Part shown: positions 8,238 to 16,301 of the stretch, piece by piece
How positions within the stretch are numbered: the first letter of the stretch is position 1
Layout: every line of letters begins with the position of its first letter
Origin: Olivibacter sitiensis DSM 17696
GTDB taxonomy: Bacteria; Bacteroidota; Bacteroidia; Sphingobacteriales; Sphingobacteriaceae
Assembly: GCF_000427965.1 (NCBI RefSeq)
Contig: NZ_ATZA01000051.1
Location: 1 to 33,871, forward strand
Direction of reading: 5' to 3'
DNA length: 33,871 nt
Notes under the pieces: generated by a model
Told to the model about the DNA's origin: nothing
The model's input: the letters and a program-made list of their open reading frames with translations, nothing else
Databases searched by the model: none
Position numbers and translations under genes: made by a program

Positions 8238-9518
8238 TTATTGATTTATTTTTTTAGATTCATCAATAATATATCTAAACGGTTTGTCCTTTGAAAAATA
8301 AGATGCCATCCACTCGAAGAAAGTTCTAATACGGTTCCTATAGCTTACCAGGAACATCAGGTGAATGAAAAGCCAAAGTAGCCACGCGAAAAAACCTGAG
8401 AAGCTCCATTTGGGTTTGGGTAAGTCAGCGACCGCAATACTCTTTCCAACAATGGCCATTGTACCCTTGTCGTAATAGGAAAACGGATGTAATGTTTTGC
8501 CTTTGGTGATATTGACGAGGTTTTTTGCCAGGTTCTTTCCCTGTTGTATGGCCACCTGTGCCAATTGAGGGTGTCCGTCTGGATAATTCTCGTCGCTTTT
8601 CTGTAAACAGATGTCGCCAATGGCATATATGTCCTCATAACCTATCAGGCGGTTATAAGCATCGACTAGCAGACGGTTCCCGCCTCCATAAATCTCTTCG
8701 TTGAAGCCTTCGATCGTTTTTACCGTAACGCCCGTAGTCCATACCAATTGCCTAGCGCGAATAACCTCTCCTGTATCAAGGAACACTTCCTGACCATTGT
8801 AATCCTGTACACGCTTTTTGAAATGTACCTGTACTCCTGCTTTTTCCAATGCTTTAAGGGCTGTTGTTTGCGCCTTTTCTGACATAGCCTTCAACAAGCT
8901 GGTGCTGCCGTCTACCAAATGTATGTCCAGCCGAAATCCTCTTTGGGCTAGGGATCTGAAATCATGTGCAAAGAGTGTGTTGTTGTACTCGGCCATGATG
9001 CCGGATAGTTCTACCCCCGATGGCCCTCCACCGGCAATTAATATGGTGAGCCTTTCCCTGATTTCATCTTCATTCGTAGCACTGGCCGCCAATTCAAAAT
9101 TGTTGAGCAAACATTTCTTCATGTACAGTGCGTCATCTAGGTTCTTCATGCAAAGGGCGTATTTCTTCAGGTTTTCATTGCCAAAAAAATTGGTGTCCGT
9201 ACCCGCGGCAATCACTAGTTTGTCATATTGCAGCTTGCCTGATGATAGATAGACCGTTTTGTTGGCAGGATCGACTCGCTCCAGTTCACCCATTAGAAAA
9301 TCGAGGTTGTGCTGCTTTTTGAAAAGCGTGCGAAAGGGAAGCGTTACATTGGAGATCTGTAAATAACTGGACGCTACTTGATAGATAAGAGGGGGGAAGA
9401 AGTTGTAATTGTTTCTGTCAACCAATGTAATATGGTAATAGGGACTGTTGGCAAGTGATCTGGAGAGGTTCACCCCAGCAAAACCGCCACCAATAATAAC
9501 GATATGTTGTTTGTTCAT
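8238..9518 (-). CDS. NDH-2-like FAD-dependent NADH dehydrogenase
   Basis: The 426-residue protein has two dinucleotide-binding motifs, GGGFAG (10-15, FAD) and GGGPSG (163-168, NADH). It also has the FAD-contact IGD (300-302) and the quinone-side segment HPQLAQVAIQQG typical of type II NADH dehydrogenases. A hydrophobic stretch near the C-terminus (about 375-391) would anchor it to the inner membrane. It should oxidise NADH and reduce menaquinone without pumping protons. A well-formed promoter lies about 90 nt upstream and shares the intergenic region with the divergent DUF885-1 gene. The dienelactone hydrolase gene follows on the same strand. Confidence 0.9.
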   Translation of the reverse strand: MNKQHIVIIGGGFAGVNLSRSLANSPYYHITLVDRNNYNFFPPLIYQVASSYLQISNVTLPFRTLFKKQHNLDFLMGELERVDPANKTVYLSSGKLQYDKLVIAAGTDTNFFGNENLKKYALCMKNLDDALYMKKCLLNNFELAASATNEDEIRERLTILIAGGGPSGVELSGIMAEYNNTLFAHDFRSLAQRGFRLDIHLVDGSTSLLKAMSEKAQTTALKALEKAGVQVHFKKRVQDYNGQEVFLDTGEVIRARQLVWTTGVTVKTIEGFNEEIYGGGNRLLVDAYNRLIGYEDIYAIGDICLQKSDENYPDGHPQLAQVAIQQGKNLAKNLVNITKGKTLHPFSYYDKGTMAIVGKSIAVADLPKPKWSFSGFFAWLLWLFIHLMFLVSYRNRIRTFFEWMASYFSKDKPFRYIIDESKKINQ

Positions 9519-9606
9519 CAGTGTTTTTGTTTAGAAAAGCCTTCTTGTAGATTCAAAGGCTGGATTGTGCTTTTTCGGCAACAAGAACAGTGCCTAAAGG
9601 ACGATA

Positions 9607-9636
9607 CAAAGATAGCCTAAGATACGATCAATCAAA
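9607..9636 (-). promoter_or_regulatory. Promoter of the NDH-2-like gene
   Basis: Read on the minus strand, TTTG (9633-9636) is followed by 18 nt and TATCTTTG (9607-9614). This fits the Bacteroidota -33 TTTG / -7 TAnnTTTG pattern and is the best promoter match in the window. A GATCAAT box shared with the DUF885-1 side lies in the spacer. Confidence 0.6.
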
Positions 9637-9689
9637 ATAAATCTTTTTCAGGAAGTTGTTTTTCGTAACAATCATGTTAACCTAGATTT

Positions 9690-9739
9690 TGATCAATATA
9701 TGGGCAAAAATGATCAATATTTAAAAATCTGATCATTGT
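9690..9739 (+). promoter_or_regulatory. Repeated TGATCA boxes upstream of DUF885-1
   Basis: TGATCAATAT occurs at 9690-9699 and 9711-9720 (21-bp pitch), and TGATCATTGT at 9730-9739. A near -7 box, TATTTTG, starts at about 9739. The boxes sit 50-100 nt before the DUF885-1 start and look like a regulator binding array (inference). Confidence 0.45.
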
Positions 9740-9790
9740 ATTTTGCGTATCTTAGCCCAACGTATTATTGAAGCTAAACCCAAACAGACC

Positions 9791-11569
9791 ATGTCAAAAA
9801 CTAGTGTTCCTAGGCTCATCGGCCTCTTCCTATTGATGAAAGTAAGTTGTTGCCAAATTTTTGCGCAGGAAATCCTGGATTATGCGCCATGCAACGAGAT
9901 TCCCGCTCTTATGCAAGAGTTCACTGCAGATTATGGAGCGTTAGTGCGCTTTTATACCCCATCGACTGGCTCTGGAGGACAGGCCGCTGGGGGACGTGGA
10001 ACTTCTAATACAGGTGGTTCGCCGGAGCGTACTGGACGTCTACTGAAACTATATGACGGTTATCTAAAAAGGTTGGGTGCATTGGATTTTAATGCCCTCC
10101 CACAAGAATGCAAAGTGGATTATATCCTGTTTAAGAGGGACTTAAATGACCGGCTTTCGCGAGCAAAAGAGGAGGCAAACGCGTACGAACGGGTAAAGAC
10201 CTGGTTCCCCTTTTCCAAACGGATTTATTCCTATAACAAGGATCGTCGTAGAGGACTAAGGCCAGATGCAGCTCAGCTGGCTAAGGATTGGAATCAAGCA
10301 ACCAAAGAAATCGAATCGCTTACCAACAAGCTGAAAGCTACGGAAGTATTGGACAAAGAGGACGTCGATGAATCCCTGTTGGTTATCAATGACCTGCGCA
10401 ATGCAGCAAGCAGTGTCTATGAGTTCTACAATGGATACGACCCCTTGTTTACTTGGTGGGTACCGGCCACCTATACCAAGCTGGACAGTAGCATGAACAA
10501 TTACGCTCGTCTGTTCAGACAAAAAACGGAGAAGGGCAAGGAGGTCGATAAAAGCGGCATCGTAGGCAATCCCGTAGGACGAGATGAACTTGCAAGGCAA
10601 TTGCAGTTCGAGTTCATTCCCTACTCGCCAGACGAACTGGTGGATATCGCCAACAAGGAATTTGCCTGGTGCGATGCCGAAATGCTAAGAGCAAGTAGGG
10701 AAATGGGATTTGGCGACGATTGGCATGCCGCATTGGAAAAAGTAAAGAACACCTATGTAGAACCGGGCGAACAACCCGAAATGATCTATGGCCTTTACAA
10801 AGAATCAATTGATTTTCTGAAAGAACACGATCTGATTACCGTACCGCCATTGGCGGAAGAGGTTTGGGGCATGTACATGCTTTCGCCCGAAGCCCAGAAG
10901 GTAAGTCCCTTTTTTCTGGGAGGCACCAATATCATGATCTCCTATCCAACCAATACGATGGACTACGACGATCGCATGATGAGCATGCGGGGCAATAATC
11001 CGCATTTTTCTAGGTCCACCGTGCACCACGAACTGATAGCGGGACATAACCTGCAAGGGTTCATGAACGCACGACACCGCACTTACCGCAATTTCAGGAC
11101 GCCTTTTTGGACAGAGGGTTGGGCACTCTACTGGGAACTATTGCTTTGGGACTTGAATTTTCCCAAAGGACCCGAAGATCGCATAGGTATGTTGTTCTGG
11201 CATATGCACCGCTGCGCGCGAATCATCTTCTCGCTCAATTACCATTTAGGCAAATGGACTCCACAGCAATGTATCGACTTCTTGGTCGATCGCGTGGGCT
11301 TTGAACGTGCCAATGCAGAGGGCGAGGTTCGCAGATCGTTTATTGGTAGCTATCCTCCCTTGTACCAATTAGCTTATCTTACTGGTGGTCGCCAGTTCTA
11401 TGCCTTGCACAAGGAACTAGTGGGCGGTGGAAAAATGACTGACAAAGCCTTTCACGACAAGGTTATCAGCTTGAATGCGATGCCCGTGGAAATGGTGCGG
11501 GCTATACTGACAGACCAAAAGCTGAATAAGGATTTTAAGACGAATTGGCGTTTTTATGATGGAAAGTAA
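9791..11569 (+). CDS. DUF885 putative zinc metallopeptidase, copy 1
   Basis: I place the start at the ATG at 9791 rather than the in-frame ATG at 9743, because only the later one gives a normal signal peptide (MSKTSVPRLIGLFLLM, ending IFAQ). The 592-residue product matches DUF885. It has QECKVDYILF, the FYNGYDPLFTWW block, SREMGFGDDW, SMRGNNPHFS, the metal motif HHELIAGH (H413, E414, H419) and a downstream Glu in FWTEGWALYWE (E442), a likely third ligand. Many DUF885 proteins are annotated as peptidases, but substrate is unproven. Compared with the other two copies it has a Gly/Ser/Thr-rich insert of about 19 residues after RFYTP. Its last codons overlap the GH127 gene. Confidence 0.85.
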   Translation: MSKTSVPRLIGLFLLMKVSCCQIFAQEILDYAPCNEIPALMQEFTADYGALVRFYTPSTGSGGQAAGGRGTSNTGGSPERTGRLLKLYDGYLKRLGALDFNALPQECKVDYILFKRDLNDRLSRAKEEANAYERVKTWFPFSKRIYSYNKDRRRGLRPDAAQLAKDWNQATKEIESLTNKLKATEVLDKEDVDESLLVINDLRNAASSVYEFYNGYDPLFTWWVPATYTKLDSSMNNYARLFRQKTEKGKEVDKSGIVGNPVGRDELARQLQFEFIPYSPDELVDIANKEFAWCDAEMLRASREMGFGDDWHAALEKVKNTYVEPGEQPEMIYGLYKESIDFLKEHDLITVPPLAEEVWGMYMLSPEAQKVSPFFLGGTNIMISYPTNTMDYDDRMMSMRGNNPHFSRSTVHHELIAGHNLQGFMNARHRTYRNFRTPFWTEGWALYWELLLWDLNFPKGPEDRIGMLFWHMHRCARIIFSLNYHLGKWTPQQCIDFLVDRVGFERANAEGEVRRSFIGSYPPLYQLAYLTGGRQFYALHKELVGGGKMTDKAFHDKVISLNAMPVEMVRAILTDQKLNKDFKTNWRFYDGK

Positions 11570-13931
11570 AATAATGGTTGGCATGATTAGATATAAGTCA
11601 TTGTTTTACAATATTCTGTTAGCGATCGTATTAATAGCAGCCTGTAAAAAGCAAAAAGATGTAAGGCTTGTTCATGCTTTTCCGCTTTCAGATATCAAGT
11701 TGCTGGACGGACCTTTCAAGCATGCAACAGATTTGGGAAAGGAAACCCTATTGAATTACGAACCAGATCGCTTGTTATCCAAATTTAGGAAGAACAGCGG
11801 TCTCGAACCCAAGGCTGAAAGTTACAAGGGATGGGAAGATGGTTCGCTGGCGGGCCATAGCTTAGGTCATTACCTTTCGGCCATATCGCTGATGTATCAA
11901 ACCACAGGAGACAGGCGTTTCCTCGATCGTGCCAATTATATAGTGTCCGAATTGGATTCTTGTCAGCAGGTAAGTGGCAGCGGGTATTTGGGAGCTTACG
12001 ATAAGGCAAAGTTGATTTTTGAGGAGCAAATAGCCAAAGGTGAAATAGAGTCGCAGGGATTTGACCTCAATGGTCTTTGGGCACCGTTCTACGTACAGCA
12101 CAAAATTATGGCTGGCTTGCGAGACACTTATCATTTACTGGGTAATCAACAGGCGTTGACAGTGGAAAAGCGTTTTGCCGATTGGACACAAAATATACTC
12201 AGCCTGCTGACAGAAGATCAATTACAAGAAATGTTGCACTGTGAGCATGGCGGTATGAATGAGGTACTAGTAGACCTTTATACCGACACCGAAGAAGATA
12301 AATACCTCCAGTTGGCTGATAAATTCTATCACAAGGCGGTATTAGATCCTTTGGCAAATAGGCAGGACAGTCTTTCTGGCTTACATGCCAATACACAAAT
12401 ACCCAAAGTAATAGGAATCGCCAAACGTTATGAGGCTACTGGCGACGTAAGAGATTCCATCATTGTGGCCTATTTTTGGGATCGGGTGGTAAACCATCAC
12501 AGCTATGTAACAGGTGGAAATGCAAATTTCGAGTATTTCGGCCATCCAGACCATTTGAGTAAGCGTCTGAGCGACAAGACTACCGAGACCTGTAATGTGT
12601 ATAACATGTTGAAGCTCTCGGATATATTCTTCCAATGGAATCCAGATGCCAAGATGGCCGATTATTATGAACGGGCACTGTTCAACCAGATACTGTCGTC
12701 TCAACACCCCGAAAGCGGAAACGTGATCTATAACCTTTCATTGGAGATGGGCGGGCACAAGCATTACCAAAATCCCTTTGGCTTTACTTGTTGTGTAGGT
12801 ACTGGCATGGAGAATCACGCCAAATATGCTGCCCATATATATTACTATAATGAGAATGAGCTATATGTCAATCAGTTTATTGCTTCTGAGCTAAACTGGA
12901 AAGAAAAGGGATTGAAACTTGTTCAGAACACACAATTTCCTAACGAGCAAAATACTAATTTGCTGGTCTACACTGAAAAACCAACAAAACTGACAATTAA
13001 GATTAGATACCCTTACTGGGCAGAAAAAGGCATGGTCGTAAGTGTGAACGGTGAGAAAATAAATGTGGAGAGCAAAGCGGAAAGTTATGTGTCTGTGACG
13101 AGAAAATGGAATAACGAAGATCAGATCTCAGTAGATTTTCCTTTTACCTTACGTTTGGAGGCAATGCCAGATGATAGTAAAAGAATTGCCATGCTTTATG
13201 GTCCCCTGGTCTTAGCTGGCGATCTTGGCCCATCAGACGACCCCATGGTAAACACACCCGACTATGTGCCAGTATTGTTCACTGAAAACCGTGATCCAAA
13301 AGTTTGGACACGTCCAACAGGCGAGACCAATACCTTTGCTTTGTATGAAGTGGGTAAACCGAGGGATGTGATCTTGAAACCATTTTATACTACGCATGAT
13401 AGAAATTATTCGGTCTATTTTGATATGTTTACCCAAGCGGAATGGGAAGCACAACGGGTTGCTTATGAAAAAGAAACAGAGGCAAAGCGATTGTTGGAAT
13501 CCATAACCTATGATTTTGTGCAACCAGGCGAGATGCAACCAGAGCGAGATCATAATTTTCAGGGAGAAGGGACTCATACGACCTCGCAACAAGGACAAAA
13601 AGCAAGACAGGCAGAACGGGGTGGCTGGTTTTCCTTTGACATGAAAGTAAGCGGCGAGGAACCTATGGCACTTGCTGTTGATTATTGGGGGGGATACACC
13701 GGATCCAAAACCTTTGATATATTGATAGACGATGTGAAAGTTGCTACCGAGAATATTTCCGGCAAAAAAGACGGAGCTTTCTTGACGGAAAAATATGCTA
13801 TACCAGCTGGTCTTCTACAAGGTAAGAAAAAGATTACGGTGAAATTTCATCCTCACAAAGGACATCGCGCAGGTCCAGTGTTCGGTTTGCGCACCATCCG
13901 ATCGATAAACTTAAATGAAAAGGGCAGCTAG
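11556..13931 (+). CDS. GH127 family beta-L-arabinofuranosidase, lipoprotein
   Basis: The frame starts at 11556, overlapping the DUF885-1 end by 14 nt. ATGs at 11574 and 11583 are also possible, and the last gives the neatest lipoprotein signal. From 11556 the length is 791 residues with lipobox LIAAC (C30). The GH127 (DUF1680) domain covers about 40-600. Residues fitting the known enzyme HypBA1 are acid/base E326 in NFEYF, metal ligands E344 and C346 in TETC, and C412/C413 in FTCC, one being the nucleophile. A C-terminal beta domain (about 650-785) follows. Characterised members release L-arabinofuranose from hydroxyproline-linked oligosaccharides; some act on other furanosides. It sits between two DUF885 genes in one operon. 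Confidence 0.88.
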   Translation: MMESKIMVGMIRYKSLFYNILLAIVLIAACKKQKDVRLVHAFPLSDIKLLDGPFKHATDLGKETLLNYEPDRLLSKFRKNSGLEPKAESYKGWEDGSLAGHSLGHYLSAISLMYQTTGDRRFLDRANYIVSELDSCQQVSGSGYLGAYDKAKLIFEEQIAKGEIESQGFDLNGLWAPFYVQHKIMAGLRDTYHLLGNQQALTVEKRFADWTQNILSLLTEDQLQEMLHCEHGGMNEVLVDLYTDTEEDKYLQLADKFYHKAVLDPLANRQDSLSGLHANTQIPKVIGIAKRYEATGDVRDSIIVAYFWDRVVNHHSYVTGGNANFEYFGHPDHLSKRLSDKTTETCNVYNMLKLSDIFFQWNPDAKMADYYERALFNQILSSQHPESGNVIYNLSLEMGGHKHYQNPFGFTCCVGTGMENHAKYAAHIYYYNENELYVNQFIASELNWKEKGLKLVQNTQFPNEQNTNLLVYTEKPTKLTIKIRYPYWAEKGMVVSVNGEKINVESKAESYVSVTRKWNNEDQISVDFPFTLRLEAMPDDSKRIAMLYGPLVLAGDLGPSDDPMVNTPDYVPVLFTENRDPKVWTRPTGETNTFALYEVGKPRDVILKPFYTTHDRNYSVYFDMFTQAEWEAQRVAYEKETEAKRLLESITYDFVQPGEMQPERDHNFQGEGTHTTSQQGQKARQAERGGWFSFDMKVSGEEPMALAVDYWGGYTGSKTFDILIDDVKVATENISGKKDGAFLTEKYAIPAGLLQGKKKITVKFHPHKGHRAGPVFGLRTIRSINLNEKGS

Positions 13932-14010
13932 CACTTGCTAGATATAGTTGTAGAATAAGGTATTGGCATGGATCAACTATGAATGAGTGTCTAACTTACT
14001 TTTTTTGACG

Positions 14011-15738
14011 ATGAGAGTTAATTTTAAGTGCTTAATGTGTGCGCTTACCTTCGCGGTTTTTACCAAGCTATCGTATTCCCAGTCTTACTCGGAAACAAAG
14101 GATAAGTTTGTTCCTTGTGACGTGATGCCTCAGCTGCTACATCACTTCAATGCTGACTATGCGGCACTCCAACGTTTTTATGTGGTGCGGCAGTCACCGG
14201 CTAGAAGAGCTCGGCTGGAAAACTTATATAGCGACTACATCAATCAATTGGATGGAGTCGACTTTAAGTCACTTTCGCAGGAATGTAAGGTGGACTACCT
14301 TTTGTTCGGCAGGGATTTGAGGGAAAAATTGCGCTTGTCCAAAGAAGAAGCGAACGAATTGCATCAAGTGGCTTTCCTTTTCCCGTTTGCAGATAAAATC
14401 TATGAAGCGGAAAAGCAGCGAACACGAGGAACCTACTTGGACTCTAAGAAACTGGCCATCGACCTACACCATACCACCCTAGAAATTGGTGCATTGAGTA
14501 CAAGTCTACGGGACAGCGCCATTATCCTAGATGCCACCTCTATCGTGCGTGCAGAGGAAACCATCAATGGTCTAAAGACGGCATTGAATAGCGTCATGGA
14601 GTTTTACAATGGGTATGATCCCTTGTTTACCTGGTGGGTGCCTGTGCCGGCAGGTCAGGTGGATTCTGCCCTGACGGCCTATGCCACAGTCATTAAATCA
14701 AAGGGGAAAACATTAGGTAAATATAATATCATTGCCCGTACACCCGTAGGAAAGGAGGAATTAAGTAAATTGCTTGAGCACGCTTTAATTCCTTATACCA
14801 TAGACGAACTGATAGCTATTGCAACCAAGGAGTTTGAATGGTGTGAAACGGAGTTCAGGAAAGTATCGCGGGATATGGGGTTTGGAGATGATTGGAAGAA
14901 GGCCGTGGAATTTGTCAAAGATACCTATGTGGATCCTGGCCATCAACCAGAAGCGATCTATGACTTGTACAAGCAGTCCGTAGACTTTGTCAACGCACAT
15001 GACCTCGTTACCGCCCCGCCCCTGGAAGAAGAGGTGTGGGGTATGAAGATGAGGCCTTCGGAAAGGGGCAGTGGTCGTTTTTTCCAAGGGGGACGAGATA
15101 TTACAATTACCTATCCCACCAACAACTGGTACATCAATTACCGTTTGGAGAGCATGCGTGGCAACAATCCCAATTTTTCGTTTGCTACGGTGCACCATGA
15201 GTTGATTCCCGGCCACAATGCTACATCCTATAATGACCAGCGCTACCGTTCCTACAGGAACTTTGGCTCTTCTTTTTCTGGAGAAGGCTGGGCGCTCTAT
15301 TGGGAGTTCTTATTGTGGGACATGGGCTTCCCTAAGACCAACGAACAAAAGATCGGTATGCTGTTTTGGCGTATCCATAGAGCAGCGAGAATTATTTTCT
15401 CCTCCAATTTCCAGATGGGCAACTGGACGCCAGACCAATGCGTGGACTTTTTGGTCAACAAGGTGGGCCACGAGTTTGGGAATGCTATTTACGAAGTGGG
15501 CGGACACGTGAGACCTAATAACTACCCCTTATACCAATTATCCTACTTGGTGGGCGGTCTGCAATTCTATTCACTAAAGAAAGAATTGGTAGACAGTGGA
15601 AAAATGCCTATTAAGGAGTTCCATGACAATATTCTGCACTTAAGTAGTATGCCCGTGGAAATGGTCAGAAATATCTTTTTGGACAATAAACTGATCGAGA
15701 ACTACCAATCAAACTGGAAATTCTATAATTTCAGGTAG
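14011..15738 (+). CDS. DUF885 putative zinc metallopeptidase, copy 2
   Basis: The ATG at 14011 is chosen because it starts a clean signal peptide (MRVNFKCLMCALTFAVF, ending SYSQ). An in-frame GTG at 13987 is less likely. The product has 575 residues and the same blocks as copy 1: QECKVDYLLF, FYNGYDPLFTWW, SRDMGFGDDW and SMRGNNPNFS. Its metal motif, HHELIPGH (H396, E397, H402), is the most typical of the three because it keeps the Pro usual in the family. E425 in SGEGWALYWE is the likely further ligand. It is the last gene of the DUF885-1/GH127/DUF885-2 unit, 79 nt after GH127, and a strong terminator follows 22 nt later. Confidence 0.87.
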   Translation: MRVNFKCLMCALTFAVFTKLSYSQSYSETKDKFVPCDVMPQLLHHFNADYAALQRFYVVRQSPARRARLENLYSDYINQLDGVDFKSLSQECKVDYLLFGRDLREKLRLSKEEANELHQVAFLFPFADKIYEAEKQRTRGTYLDSKKLAIDLHHTTLEIGALSTSLRDSAIILDATSIVRAEETINGLKTALNSVMEFYNGYDPLFTWWVPVPAGQVDSALTAYATVIKSKGKTLGKYNIIARTPVGKEELSKLLEHALIPYTIDELIAIATKEFEWCETEFRKVSRDMGFGDDWKKAVEFVKDTYVDPGHQPEAIYDLYKQSVDFVNAHDLVTAPPLEEEVWGMKMRPSERGSGRFFQGGRDITITYPTNNWYINYRLESMRGNNPNFSFATVHHELIPGHNATSYNDQRYRSYRNFGSSFSGEGWALYWEFLLWDMGFPKTNEQKIGMLFWRIHRAARIIFSSNFQMGNWTPDQCVDFLVNKVGHEFGNAIYEVGGHVRPNNYPLYQLSYLVGGLQFYSLKKELVDSGKMPIKEFHDNILHLSSMPVEMVRNIFLDNKLIENYQSNWKFYNFR

Positions 15739-15759
15739 AAATACTTTTTATAGGAAGAA

Positions 15760-15797
15760 GAATGCCTTACGATTGATTCGTAAGGCATTCTTTTTTT
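15760..15797 (+). terminator. Rho-independent terminator after DUF885-2
   Basis: Arms GAATGCCTTACG (15760-15771) and CGTAAGGCATTC (15779-15790) pair perfectly over 12 bp with a 7-nt loop, followed by seven T. It separates the first operon from the SusC/SusD operon. Confidence 0.92.
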
Positions 15798-15966
15798 AAT
15801 ATAGATATTAGTTACAATATCTTACAACTACCAATACCTGTAATGTGCCTAAATTCTTTTTCCGAACAACGTAGTTAGGAACTAGAGTTTATGCTAACCA
15901 ACCCTTGTTGGCAGTGGAAAATCACAAGGATAGTGAACATTTAAACGAGAAATGGACTAGGCAATC

Positions 15967-15998
15967 GCAATGTCTTTTGTTACATAACAAAGCAATGT
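15967..15998. promoter_or_regulatory. Palindrome flanked by direct repeats upstream of susC
   Basis: TTTGTTA (15976-15982) and TAACAAA (15985-15991) form a perfect inverted repeat around CA. A GCAATGT direct repeat flanks it at 15967-15973 and 15992-15998. The site lies about 85 bp before the -7 box, a usual place for an activator. Confidence 0.45.
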
Positions 15999-16074
15999 GT
16001 ATTAGGTAATTACAATAGTTAAATATTGGTTTAAAGAAGTTAATATACGGTTAGCAAACCGCCATCCTCCCAGT

Positions 16075-16082
16075 TATATTTG
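16075..16082 (+). promoter_or_regulatory. Candidate -7 box of the susC operon
   Basis: TATATTTG is an exact TAnnTTTG match. The best -33 candidate is TTA at 16051-16053, 21 nt upstream, which is weak. The same octamer is found before the decayed DUF885-4 gene. Confidence 0.45.
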
Positions 16083-16301
16083 TATTGTTGAACCGGTATT
16101 CCGGACAACCGCTCACCAAAAAAACAATCGTTAAATTTTGAGGGTAATTGTGCCATGTTTTGCTGGCACGAGAGCTATCAGAATATGGCAATAGTCACCG
16201 CCCTTTTCCAGATAGTTGCTTTTTTTAATTGTGATATGGATATGTTGTATATATACATATTCGTGTCCTCCAAAAACAGAAAATTAACTAAACTAAATAA
16301 T

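Larger units (their letters stand above)
15798..16301 (+). promoter_or_regulatory. Long regulatory region and leader of susC
   Basis: No gene is seen in these 504 bp. From left to right it holds two TTACAA copies 11 bp apart near 15811, an operator-like palindrome at 15967-15998, a -7 box at 16075, and a hairpin GTGCCA/TGGCAC at 16150-16169. The hairpin falls in a predicted leader of over 200 nt. The susC frame is open upstream to an ATG at 16155, but the signal peptide points to 16302. Long leaders ahead of susC genes can carry regulation by small RNAs (known in Bacteroides). I cannot show it here. Confidence 0.5.

Noticed and set aside
16155-16301. An earlier start for susC with 49 extra codons.
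   Set aside because: The extension would bury the signal peptide that begins at 16302 and covers the leader hairpin.
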